Of a stretch of 64,000 bases of DNA, positions 34,420 through 44,040 are shown piece after piece. The notes beneath the pieces are model-generated. The model was given only the letters and a program-made list of their open reading frames with translations. It did not search any database and was not told the origin of the DNA. The translations under genes were made by a program, and so were the position numbers. Within the stretch, counting starts at the first letter, position 1, and each line of letters starts with the position of its first letter. The DNA is from Streptomyces fulvoviolaceus (GTDB lineage Bacteria > Actinomycetota > Actinomycetes > Streptomycetales > Streptomycetaceae), in the NCBI RefSeq assembly GCF_000718165.1, contig NZ_JOEY01000017.1, positions 1-64,000 on the forward strand, in the 5' to 3' direction.

Positions 34420-35820
34420 TCAGAACAGCTTGCCCGGATTGAGGATCCCCAGTGGGTCGAACGCCGTCTTGATCGCCCGCTGCATCTCCACGCCCACCGA
34501 GCCGATCTCGCGCGCCAGCCACTCCTTCTTCAGGACGCCCACGCCGTGCTCGCCGGTGATCGTGCCGCCGAGCTCCAGGCCGAGGGCCATGATCTCGTCG
34601 AAGGACTCGCGGGCGCGCCGGGACTCGTCGGGGTCCGCCGCGTCGAAGCAGACGGTCGGGTGGGTGTTGCCGTCGCCCGCGTGGGCGACGACGCCGATGG
34701 TGAGCTGGTACTTCTCGGCGATCCGGTCGGTGCCTTCGAGCATCTCGGCGAGCCGGGAGCGGGGCACGCACACGTCGTCGATCATCGTCGTGCCCTTGAC
34801 CGCTTCGAGCGCGGTCAGCGACAACCGCCGTGCCTGGAGGAGGAGTTCGGACTCGGCGACGTCGTCGGCCGGGACGACCTGGGTGGCGCCGGCGGCCTCG
34901 CACAGCGCGCCGACGGCGGCGAGATCGGCGGCCGGATCGGCGGTGTCGAAGGCGGCGAGCAGCAGGGCCTCGGTCGTCTCCGGGAGTCCCATGTGCGCCA
35001 TGTCGTTGACGGCCTTGACCGTCGTACGGTCCATCAGTTCGAGGAGGGACGGCACGTGCCCGCCCTCCATGATCCGGCACACGGCCTCGCAGGCGGCGGC
35101 CCCGGACGCGAACTCGGCGGCCAGTACCAGCTGCTCGGGCGGCTGCGGCTTGAGGGCCAGGATCGCCCGTACGACGATGCCGAGCGAGCCCTCGGAGCCG
35201 ACGAGGAGACGGGTGAGGTCGTACCCGGCGACGCCCTTGGCCGTACGGCGCCCGGTGGACATGAGCCGACCGTCGGCCAGCACCACGTCCAGGCCGAGGA
35301 CGTACTCCGCCGTCACGCCGTACTTCACGCAGCACAGGCCGCCCGACGCGGTGCCGATGTTGCCGCCGATGGTGCACATCTCCCAGCTGGAGGGGTCGGG
35401 AGGGTAGTACAGGCCGTGTTCGTTGACGGCCCGGGAGAGCGTCGCGTTGATGACACCGGGCTCGACGACGGCGATGCGGTCGACGGGGTTGATCTCGAGG
35501 ATCCGGTCCATCTTCGTCAGGGACAGCACGATGCAGCCGTCGGAGGCGTTGGCCGCGCCCGACAGGCCCGTGCGGGCGCCCTGCGGGACCACCGGGACGC
35601 GCAGCTCGGTTGCGGTGCGCATGACGTGCTGGACCTGTTCCACCGTGCGCGGCAGGACGACCACCGCCGGGGCGCCGGCCGGGCAGAAGCTGGCCATGTC
35701 GTTGGCGTAGGAGGCCGTGACGTCCGGGTCGGTGAGGACGGCCTCGGCGGGCAGACCGCTCAGCAGACGGTCGACCAGGTTTCCGGTGACTTCGTCACGA
35801 GGCGCTTCGATACGGCTCAT
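34420..35820 (-). CDS. FAD-linked oxidase (glycolate/D-lactate dehydrogenase GlcD-like)
   Basis: This 466-residue flavoprotein has an N-terminal PCMH-type FAD-binding domain: PVVPQGARTGLSGAANA, PPDPSSWEMCTIGGNIGTASGG and GYDLTRLLVGSEGSLGIV. The C-terminal oxidase cap ends in VVAHAGDGNTHP, TGEHGVGVLKKEWL and DPLGILNPGKLF. Family members oxidise D-2-hydroxy acids and pass electrons to an acceptor. No GlcE or GlcF partner is adjacent, so the exact substrate is open. ATG 35820 begins the conserved part. Confidence 0.9.
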   Translation of the reverse strand: MSRIEAPRDEVTGNLVDRLLSGLPAEAVLTDPDVTASYANDMASFCPAGAPAVVVLPRTVEQVQHVMRTATELRVPVVPQGARTGLSGAANASDGCIVLSLTKMDRILEINPVDRIAVVEPGVINATLSRAVNEHGLYYPPDPSSWEMCTIGGNIGTASGGLCCVKYGVTAEYVLGLDVVLADGRLMSTGRRTAKGVAGYDLTRLLVGSEGSLGIVVRAILALKPQPPEQLVLAAEFASGAAACEAVCRIMEGGHVPSLLELMDRTTVKAVNDMAHMGLPETTEALLLAAFDTADPAADLAAVGALCEAAGATQVVPADDVAESELLLQARRLSLTALEAVKGTTMIDDVCVPRSRLAEMLEGTDRIAEKYQLTIGVVAHAGDGNTHPTVCFDAADPDESRRARESFDEIMALGLELGGTITGEHGVGVLKKEWLAREIGSVGVEMQRAIKTAFDPLGILNPGKLF

Positions 35821-35909
35821 GATCACAGCGTCGCACCGACGGCCATCGGTGTGAACCCCGTCCGCGCGAGCCGTTGGATGCCGGGATGTGGTCGTCGTAT
35901 TGACGCACA

Positions 35910-37349
35910 GTGAGCGCCATGGAGAACCCACAGGAGGAGCGGCGCAGCCGACTGCACGGACGCCTGGTGATCGCCTCGCTCGCGGGCTGTGTCGTGCTCG
36001 GCGGGGCGCTGATGCTGCTGCCCTCGGAGCGGACGGCGACCCGGGCGCCCGCACCGGCACCGGGGGCGCAGGCGCTGACGGCGGTCACCGCCGGAGTGCC
36101 GGCCGCGCTGCCCGACCTGGCGGTGCTGATCGGTGAGCGCGAGACCCATCTGCGCAGGCATCCCCGGGACGCCGAGTCGTGGGCGGTGCTCGGGACGGCG
36201 TATGTGGAACAGGGGCGGCGGACCGCGGAGACGGCGTACTTCCCGAAGGCCGACAAGGCGTTGCGTACGTCGTTGAAGGTGCGTGGGAAGGGCAATGCGG
36301 AGGCCCTTGGCGGGCTGGCCGCGCTCGCGAACGCCCGCCGGGACTTCCGGTCGGCGCGGACCTGGGGCGAGGCCGCACGGAAACTGGAGCCGAAGCGGTG
36401 GACGACGTATCCGCTGCTGATCGACGCGTACACGGGGCTCGGCGACTACAAGGCGGCGCGGGCCTCCCTGGACAAGCTGATGGAGCTGCGCTCGGGCCCC
36501 GCGGTGTCGGCGCGGGCGGCGGCCGTCTACCGGGACCGGGGCTGGCGCGAGGACGCGGCGGCCACACTGTCCGACGCGGCGGCGAGCGCTCAGGCCCCGG
36601 CCGAGCGGGCGGCGTACCTGGAGCGGGTCGGGCAGCTGGCCTGGGAGCGCGGCGACCGTGAGGACGCCCTGCGGCACTTCCAGGAGGCGGTCCGCCTCGA
36701 CCCCGACCAGCGGGCCGCCCAGGCCGGGCAGGGGCGGGCGCTGGCGGCACTGGGCCGGACGACCGAGGCCCTGAACGCCTACCGGGTGGCCCTCACCAAG
36801 CAGCCGCTCCCCCAATACGCCCTGGAACTGGGCGAGTTGTACGAATCGCTCGGGCTCGGTCAGGCCGCCCGCGTGCAGTACGACCTGCTCCGGGCGCGGG
36901 TCCAGCAGGCCGCCGTGAGCGGGGTGGACGAGGCGCTGATCCTCGGCCAGTTCGAGGCCGACCACGGCGATCCCGCCTCCGCGGTGCGGCGGTTGCGGGC
37001 CGAGTGGCGTCGGCAGCCGGGGATCGCCGTCGCCGACGCGCTGGGGTGGGCGCTGCATCGGACGGGCGCGGACAAGGAGGCGCTGCGGTACGCCACGGTC
37101 GCGACGGACAAGGTGCACGGGGGCGGGGTGCGCAGTGCGTCGTACATGTACCACCGGGGCGTGATCGAGCGGGAGTTGGAGCTGTACGCGCCCGCCCGGC
37201 GGCATCTTCAGGAGGCGCTGCGGATCAATCCGTACTTCTCGCCGCTGCACGTGCGCGCGGCCCGGGCGGCGTTGACGGCGTTGGGCGAGGTGCCGGACGA
37301 GGATCTACCGGTCACACCGCCGCCGTGCCGATCAGGGCGTTGCGCGTGA
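35910..37349 (+). CDS. membrane-anchored tetratricopeptide repeat protein
   Basis: This 479-residue protein starts at GTG 35910 (second possible start ATG 35919). A transmembrane anchor ([18 protein letters not shown], about 20-38) is followed by an Ala/Pro linker and at least eight TPR-type helix pairs from about residue 85. Examples are [19 protein letters not shown] and [23 protein letters not shown] arrays bind partner proteins, so it is likely a scaffold on the outer face of the membrane. The 3' end overlaps the nitrile hydratase alpha remnant on the other strand by 38 bases. Confidence 0.87.
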   Translation: MSAMENPQEERRSRLHGRLVIASLAGCVVLGGALMLLPSERTATRAPAPAPGAQALTAVTAGVPAALPDLAVLIGERETHLRRHPRDAESWAVLGTAYVEQGRRTAETAYFPKADKALRTSLKVRGKGNAEALGGLAALANARRDFRSARTWGEAARKLEPKRWTTYPLLIDAYTGLGDYKAARASLDKLMELRSGPAVSARAAAVYRDRGWREDAAATLSDAAASAQAPAERAAYLERVGQLAWERGDREDALRHFQEAVRLDPDQRAAQAGQGRALAALGRTTEALNAYRVALTKQPLPQYALELGELYESLGLGQAARVQYDLLRARVQQAAVSGVDEALILGQFEADHGDPASAVRRLRAEWRRQPGIAVADALGWALHRTGADKEALRYATVATDKVHGGGVRSASYMYHRGVIERELELYAPARRHLQEALRINPYFSPLHVRAARAALTALGEVPDEDLPVTPPPCRSGRCA

Positions 37350-37920
37350 CGAGTGCGACCAGCTCCTCCTCCGCCAGTCCCTCGGTCCCCTCCGGACGTC
37401 GCGGCAGCACCATGTAGCGGCTCTCCGCGCTGGAGTCCCACACGGTGATGTCAACCGAGGCGGGCAGTTCGAGGCCGAACTCTGCGAGGAGGTCGGGAGG
37501 TTATTGGCATCCAGTGGCTGGGGAGCATGAGTGAGACCGGTTCAGCTCGATCGTGTGATCGTCGGCTTTCAGGCTTGCAGCGCCCCACTCCAGTCGGGGT
37601 AACGTCGCCGTGCGATCTGGTTCACCGAGTGCGGTGCCAGCGTGCAGGGCTCTCGCGCCACCAGAGGGATGGCATGAGGCCTCCCCGTCGCCCCTGACCG
37701 CACTCAGTCGTCCAGATCGTGCAGGGAACTGGCCTCCCGGGACCGGAGCACTCACAGGATGAGTGTCGCCGACCGGGGTTGAGTACGCCGGGGACCAGTG
37801 CGCCCAAGACCGTTCGGGGCGTGCGGCTGATCAGAGCCACGCCTCGTCAGCCCCAAGGAACGGTTCGCGGACCACGCGGGAGCGGTACGCCTCGGACTTG
37901 CACCAACTCGGAACAGGCCG
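37312..37920 (-). pseudogene. nitrile hydratase alpha-subunit remnant, split by insertion
   Basis: Two pieces are recognisable. 37920-37861 reads PVPSWCKSEAYRSRVVREP, matching the SWYKSxAYRxRVVREP region of nitrile hydratase alpha. 37500-37312 reads on from [11 protein letters not shown] through [21 protein letters not shown] to the normal C-terminus [14 protein letters not shown] 359-bp insertion (37503-37861) with 4-bp repeats separates them. Removing it joins EP to PDLLAEFG in frame. The N-terminal two-thirds, including the metal-binding CxLCSC motif, is gone, fused away at about 37921. The enzyme cannot be active. Confidence 0.85.
37503..37861. mobile_element. 359-bp insertion of unknown type with 4-bp flanking repeats
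   Basis: On the plus strand GGTT occurs at 37499-37502 and again at 37862-37865, flanking the insert. With one copy plus the insert removed, the alpha-subunit reading frame runs through. The ends (attggcatccag and, inward from the other side, gttccttggggct) are at best weakly inverted. No transposase frame is convincing. The longest minus-strand frame inside (ends HTIELNRSHSCSPATGCQ) may be a transposase fragment. It could be a MITE or a shrunken insertion sequence. Confidence 0.65.
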
Positions 37921-37921
37921 A

Positions 37922-38137
37922 GCGTTCCCACAGGTCCAGTACGACGTGGTGGTCGTCCACGCCCTACAGGTCGCGGGCGCCGGAGCGGGACATATCGACC
38001 CTCCGCCTCCACCACGAGACCCACTCGCCGCGCGCGTACCGCGGGAGGCGGGTGTGGTGAGGGGGGTCGTGCGGGAAGGTACGCACGCGCGTGCCGGGTG
38101 CGAAGCGATCGGCAGCCGTCGCGGTCGGCTCAGTCAT
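37922..38137 (-). pseudogene. nitrile hydratase beta-subunit C-half, frameshifted
   Basis: Starting at ATG 38137 the frame reads DRFAPGTRVRTFPHDPPHHT and LPRYARGEW, the SH3-like C-terminal half of the beta subunit. It then loses frame. The expected VVEAEGRYVPL continues in a second frame and VDDHHVVLDLWER in a third, before running into alpha-subunit sequence. At least two frameshifts and a deletion are needed. A separate C-half gene is the layout of thiocyanate hydrolase and of three-subunit nitrile hydratases such as the toyocamycin enzyme. Confidence 0.8.
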
Positions 38138-38411
38138 CCAACTCACCCGGCTCGATCACGCCCTTGCGTTCCAGCAGGGCGCAGATCGCGACGGACCACC
38201 GCTCGTAGTACGACGCCGCCAGATACTCCGCCGGCGGCATCGACTCGATCGCGTCCCGGAACTCGTTCGTGTTGAAGATCCCTTGTCCGCGCAGGGTGTT
38301 GAAGAGGCCGACGACCCGGGCATCCCAGTCCGCGTGGAAGGGCTCGGTGTCGTCGGTGGTGTCGATGGCGCCGAAGCCCTGGGTGCCGCCCACGTCGTTG
38401 ATCCTGGCCAT
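38130..38411 (-). CDS. nitrile hydratase beta-subunit N-half (relic operon)
   Basis: This 93-residue frame is intact: MARINDVGGTQGFG, EPFHADWDARVVGLFNTL and the strongly conserved MPPAEYLAASYYERWSVAI are the N-terminal domain of nitrile hydratase beta. It ends IEPGELDD, and its stop overlaps the ATG of the C-half by 8 bases, so the two were translationally coupled. Because the C-half and alpha genes are destroyed, this piece is probably a relic without function. Order (N-half, C-half, alpha) is that of scnBAC-type operons. Confidence 0.8.
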   Translation of the reverse strand: MARINDVGGTQGFGAIDTTDDTEPFHADWDARVVGLFNTLRGQGIFNTNEFRDAIESMPPAEYLAASYYERWSVAICALLERKGVIEPGELDD

Positions 38412-38431
38412 GCGGCCAGCCTACGAGGCTC

Positions 38432-39247
38432 CTACGACAACGGCTTGTAGTAAATGTTGAACCTGCGCGCTCCCGCCCCGCCGGACGCGCGGCGCAGCAC
38501 CTGCTGCGCCGCGGCCTCGCGTCCAGCGACGCCCACCGGCTCGCGGTGGGTGAGGGATTGACGCCCTCGCCTGCATGAACACAGGCGATTCCGGTCGGCA
38601 CCAGTACGCAGTGCTCCCTTGGGTTCCTGCTTCACCGACCCTTGCTGCCCGTAAGGGCAGTCTGACAAGGTCTCCACAGGCTTCACGTCCCGCCCGTCCG
38701 GCGGTAGGTCCGGCAACTCCGTTGTCGGACAAGGCGACTATAACCGTGGCACTGCGACCCTCCGGGCCACTTAGCCAGGACGCCCTACACATCCACCCTG
38801 AAGGTTGGATGCCTGGGCAAGAGTTCGATAGCGGGGCTTGTTGGTGGACTTGGCTATCGGCTTGCGGATCTTGACGTCCTCGCCGGTGCGGGTGGCCCCG
38901 TCGGTGAACCGGAAGCGGGTGACGCCCTGGCCGTAACCGCCCTCGGAGTCGGCCTCGGTCCAGATCCACACGGTGCCGTCGTCGGCGTTCTGGACGCCCA
39001 TGCTCACCCCGTGGCCGAAGCCGCGCAGGTACATGTGGCCGAGGTTCTTGCCTTCGAGGTCGAGCTTGTTCAGGCACAGGTCGCCCTCGTCGATGCCGCC
39101 CCGGGTGACCTGAAGGACGTAGAGATGCTTGTGCACCTCGTCGAAGGCGAAGGACTGCAGGACCGTGGACTCGTGCAGCGAGCCCTTCCCCCACAGCCAG
39201 CGGACGGCCGGTACGTCAAGGTCGAAACGGTGGTCGACGGTCGCCAC
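38432..39247 (-). pseudogene. TagC-like (P68-type) gene interrupted by IS remnant
   Basis: From GTG 39247 (behind a G run) the frame reads VDHRFDLDVPAVRWLWGKGS, VLQSFAFDEVHKHLYVLQVT and GHMYLRGFGHGVSMGVQNAD. This is the repeat-rich beta-propeller-like start of Streptomyces proteins annotated as teichoic acid biosynthesis protein C or phage-baseplate-like. It breaks after about KPIAKSTNKP. The normal C-terminal end reappears as THREPVGVAG and GGAGARRFNIYYKPLS at 38557-38432. The middle is missing and replaced by IS605-like sequence. The gene lies 25 bases from hpd. Confidence 0.65.
38558..38840 (-). mobile_element. IS200/IS605-like remnant (tnpB 3' end and right end)
   Basis: On the minus strand the segment reads, in its last coding part, RDVKPVE and SVKQEPK, phrases typical of the C-terminal tail of Streptomyces TnpB proteins. 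A terminal structure follows: ggaat, then a cgcctg/caggcg hairpin, then gagggcgTCAA at 38558. That order (ggaat, hairpin, gagg, TCAA) is the right end where the omega-RNA scaffold stops and the guide begins. No intact tnpB or tnpA is present. The left boundary near 38840 is estimated from where TagC homology ends. Confidence 0.55.
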
Positions 39248-39272
39248 GGTCCCCCCCGTAGTCCAGTGGGGG

Positions 39273-41040
<1,768 letters not shown>

Positions 41041-41062
41041 CGAGCCTCTGAGGTGACCGCGT

Positions 41063-41710
41063 GTGAACTTCTGGGAGTACCTGGGCAATCGCCACCAACA
41101 GCTGCTCACGGACGCCTATCAGCACGCGAGCGCCGTCTTCCAGTGCATGGTCGTCGCGACGCTGATCGGGGTGCTGATCGGTGTCGTCACGTATCGCAGC
41201 GACTGGGCCGGCAACCTGGCGACCACGGCCACCTCGACCATTCTGACCATCCCGTCGCTCGCCATGATCGGTCTGCTCATTCCGATCGTCGGGCTGGGTG
41301 TACCGCCCACGGTGATCGCGTTGACCCTGTACGGGCTGCTGCCGATCGTGCGGAACGCGATCGTCGGTCTGCGCGGGGTCGATCCCTCGCTCGTGGACGC
41401 GGCGACGGGCATCGGGATGTCCCGGGTGATGCGGCTGGTGCGGGTCGAGCTGCCGCTCGCGTGGCCGCCGATCCTGACCGGGATCCGGGTCTCGACGCAG
41501 ATGCTGATGGGCATCGCCGCCATCGCGGCCTACGCTTCCGGGCCCGGCCTCGGCAACGTGATCTTCCGCGGCCTCGCCTCCCTGGGCAGCAAGAACGCGA
41601 TCAACCAGGTACTCGCGGGCACGCTCGGGATCATCATCCTGGCCCTGCTGTTCGACGCCGCGTACGTCCTGATCGGACGGCTGACCATTCCCAGGGGGAT
41701 CCGTGTCTGA
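41063..41710 (+). CDS. osmoprotectant ABC transporter permease (OpuCB/ProW-like)
   Basis: This 215-residue membrane protein has five or six helices and the permease EAA-type loop (DAATGIGMSRVMRLVRVELPLAWPP). Motifs such as IPSLAMIGLLIPIVGLGVPP are those of glycine betaine/choline importers. It is the first of four genes: permease, ATPase, permease and binding protein. GTG 41063 begins the chain MNFWEYLGNRHQQLL, standard for the family. Its end overlaps the ATPase gene by 8 bases. Confidence 0.92.
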   Translation: MNFWEYLGNRHQQLLTDAYQHASAVFQCMVVATLIGVLIGVVTYRSDWAGNLATTATSTILTIPSLAMIGLLIPIVGLGVPPTVIALTLYGLLPIVRNAIVGLRGVDPSLVDAATGIGMSRVMRLVRVELPLAWPPILTGIRVSTQMLMGIAAIAAYASGPGLGNVIFRGLASLGSKNAINQVLAGTLGIIILALLFDAAYVLIGRLTIPRGIRV

Positions 41711-42983
41711 GACCAGCACCTCGTCTTCGGCCGGCACCTCGGGTGCCACGTCGGGTGCCACGTCGGGTGCTTCCATCGAGCTGGAGAATCTGACCAAGCG
41801 CTATCCCGGCAGTCCCCAGCCGGCGGTCGACAACGTCAACATGGAGATCAAGGCGGGCGAGCTCGTCATCTTCGTCGGCCCCTCCGGCTGCGGTAAGTCC
41901 ACCACGCTCAAGATGATCAACCGGCTGATCGAACCGACCGGTGGGCGCATCCGCATCAACGGCGAGGACGTCACCGACATGGACCCGGTGAAGCTGCGCC
42001 GGAAGGTCGGGTACGCGATCCAGTCCGCCGGGCTCTTCCCGCACATGACGGTCGCCCAGAACATCGCGCTCGTGCCGAAGATGGTCGGCTGGTCGAAGTC
42101 GCGGATCAAGTCGCGGGTGGAGGAGCTGCTGGACCTGGTCGGGCTCGACCCGGGCGAGTTCCACGGCCGCTATCCGCGCCAGCTGTCGGGTGGTCAGCAG
42201 CAGCGGGTGGGCGTGGCGCGGGCACTCGCCGCCGATCCCCCTGTCCTGCTGATGGACGAACCGTTCGGCGCGGTCGACCCGATCACCCGTGATCACCTCC
42301 AGGACGAGCTGATCAGGCTGCAGCACGAGCTGCACAAGACGATCGTCTTCGTCACGCACGACTTCGACGAGGCGATCAAGCTCGGTGACCGAATCGCCGT
42401 CCTGCGCGAACGCTCGCACATCGCTCAGTTCGACACCCCCGAGGCGATCCTCACCAACCCGGCGGACGACTTCGTGTCCGGGTTCGTCGGCGCGGGGGCG
42501 GCACTGAAGCGGCTGAACCTGACCCGGGTGCGGGACGTGGAGATCACCGACTATCCGACGGTGACCGTCGACGACCCCCTCCAGGAGATCTTCAACAAGC
42601 TCCGGGCGAGCGGGACGAACGAGATCCTGCTGCTCGACAAGCGCGGGCGGCCGTACAAGTGGCTGAGACGCGGCGACATGATGCGCGCCAAGGGTTCGCT
42701 GGCGCGGGCCGGGACGCTGGTGCACGACACGGTGACCCGGGACGCGACCCTGCGGGACGCCCTGGAGGCGGTCCTCACCGACAACGCGGGGCGGGTCGCG
42801 GTCACCGGGCGGCGCGGCGAGTACGACGGCGTCGTCGACATGGAGACGCTCATGAACTCCGTGCACGAACTGCTGGACGCCGACCGGCTCGAGGCCATGG
42901 AGCACCAGCACGAGCTGCAGGAGACCCGGGCCACCCAGACGCACGCCGAGCAGGAGGGCGACGGAGGGGAGACGCGGGCGTGA
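41703..42983 (+). CDS. osmoprotectant ABC transporter ATP-binding protein with CBS domains
   Basis: This 426-residue ATPase has a short Ser/Gly/Ala/Thr repeat at the N-terminus (SGATSGATSGA). It then shows Walker A GPSGCGKST (59-67), signature LSGGQQQRVGVARALA, Walker B VLLMDEPFGAVD and switch His in VFVTHDFDEA. Two CBS motifs (about 270-385) follow; in OpuA-type importers these sense ionic strength. The last 30 residues are acidic. It couples to both flanking permeases through 8-bp and 4-bp overlaps. Confidence 0.93.
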   Translation: MSETSTSSSAGTSGATSGATSGASIELENLTKRYPGSPQPAVDNVNMEIKAGELVIFVGPSGCGKSTTLKMINRLIEPTGGRIRINGEDVTDMDPVKLRRKVGYAIQSAGLFPHMTVAQNIALVPKMVGWSKSRIKSRVEELLDLVGLDPGEFHGRYPRQLSGGQQQRVGVARALAADPPVLLMDEPFGAVDPITRDHLQDELIRLQHELHKTIVFVTHDFDEAIKLGDRIAVLRERSHIAQFDTPEAILTNPADDFVSGFVGAGAALKRLNLTRVRDVEITDYPTVTVDDPLQEIFNKLRASGTNEILLLDKRGRPYKWLRRGDMMRAKGSLARAGTLVHDTVTRDATLRDALEAVLTDNAGRVAVTGRRGEYDGVVDMETLMNSVHELLDADRLEAMEHQHELQETRATQTHAEQEGDGGETRA

Positions 42984-43834
42984 CCACCTCTCCGGACCAG
43001 AAACGGCCCGCCGGCGAGCACGACGTCAAGGGCCTCGCCTTCCGGGACGAGGGCGAGGCCGAGCAGGAGGCACCGCCCCCGCCGGCCACGGCCGAACGCC
43101 GGATCACCTGGCAGAAGCTGACCCTCCTGCCCGCGTTCCTGGTGGCGGTGCTGCTGGCGACCTGGCTGTGGTTCCAGCAGGCCGACCTGGACCCGATCTC
43201 CGAGAACGCGCTGTCCAACGGCCAGGTGTCGAAGGCGCTCTGGCAGCACGTGCAGCTGACGGTGATCTCGACGTTCTTCGTGCTGATCATCGCGATCCCG
43301 CTGGGCGTGCTGCTGACGAGGAAGGCGTTCCGGAAGGCGACCCCGGTGGCGATGGCGTTCGCCAACATGGGGCAGGCGACCCCGGCGATCGGTCTCCTCG
43401 CCCTGCTGGTGATCTGGCTGGGCACGGGGACGAAGGCGGCCCTGATCGGCATCACCATCTACGCCGTTCTCCCGGTCCTCTCCAACACCATCGCGGGCCT
43501 GAAGGCGAACGACCCGACCCTCCTGGAGGCGGCGCGCGGCATCGGCATGTCGTCGCTGGGCGTACTGTCCCGCGTCGAAATGCCGCTGGCCGTACCGCTG
43601 ATCCTCGCGGGCGTACGGACCGCGCTGGTCCTGAACGTCGGTACGGCGACGCTGGCGACGTTCGGGGGTGGCGGGGGTCTGGGCGTGCTGATCACGACGG
43701 GCATCACGAACCAACGCATGCCGGTGCTGATGCTGGGCTCGATCCTCACGGTCGCGCTCGCCCTGCTGGTCGACTGGCTGGCCTCGCTGGCGGAACTGCT
43801 GCTCAGGCCACGGGGGTTGGAGGTGGGGACTTGA
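42980..43834 (+). CDS. osmoprotectant ABC transporter permease (second)
   Basis: This 284-residue permease starts at GTG 42980, sharing GTGA with the ATPase stop. An acidic cytoplasmic N-terminus (about 45 residues) precedes six helices. The EAA loop ARGIGMSSLGVLSRVEMPLAVP and the NMGQATPAIGLLALLVIWLG helix match the partner permease. The stop codon TGA (43832-43834) lies within the presumed end of an IS605-like element, so the last residues may differ from the ancestral form. Confidence 0.9.
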   Translation: MTTSPDQKRPAGEHDVKGLAFRDEGEAEQEAPPPPATAERRITWQKLTLLPAFLVAVLLATWLWFQQADLDPISENALSNGQVSKALWQHVQLTVISTFFVLIIAIPLGVLLTRKAFRKATPVAMAFANMGQATPAIGLLALLVIWLGTGTKAALIGITIYAVLPVLSNTIAGLKANDPTLLEAARGIGMSSLGVLSRVEMPLAVPLILAGVRTALVLNVGTATLATFGGGGGLGVLITTGITNQRMPVLMLGSILTVALALLVDWLASLAELLLRPRGLEVGT

Positions 43835-44040
43835 ATCCTCCCCCAGCCGAAGCAGGGGGATCCCTGGCTCACGCTGCCTGCGAGTCAGCGACCCAACAGG
43901 TCTTACACGATCGACACCAGCCGGGTTGAAACCAGCCCGGTTTGATACGGCAAAGCTTGGAGGTGCATGTGCTGTCTTGGCTCTCGATCAGCACTGTGTA
44001 CGCGCTTGGTTCTCGCAACGCACGTCCTGCAGCTTACCCG
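43831..44040 (-). mobile_element. candidate IS200/IS605-derived solo element
   Basis: On the minus strand the element would start after TTGAT (44045-44041), a known TnpB target-adjacent motif. It would end in ggggatccccc, a ttcgg-capped stem, gggggaggatTCAA (43831). This is the same order of right-end parts as the remnant at 38558. Inside, a minus-strand frame ends MHLQALPYQTGLVSTRLVSIV, a phrase resembling decayed TnpB-linked tails. It separates the second permease from the binding protein, where related operons have only a short gap. Confidence 0.5.

Noticed and set aside
37503..37861. Group II intron fragment
   Set aside because: Short stems and a GC-rich structure suggested an intron, but no domain V-like hairpin with the AGC triad was found, and the 4-bp flanking repeats point to a DNA transposition event.
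38130..38411. Unknown small acidic gene
   Set aside because: At first it looked like an orphan hypothetical, but MPPAEYLAASYYERW and the following frames identify it as nitrile hydratase beta N-half.
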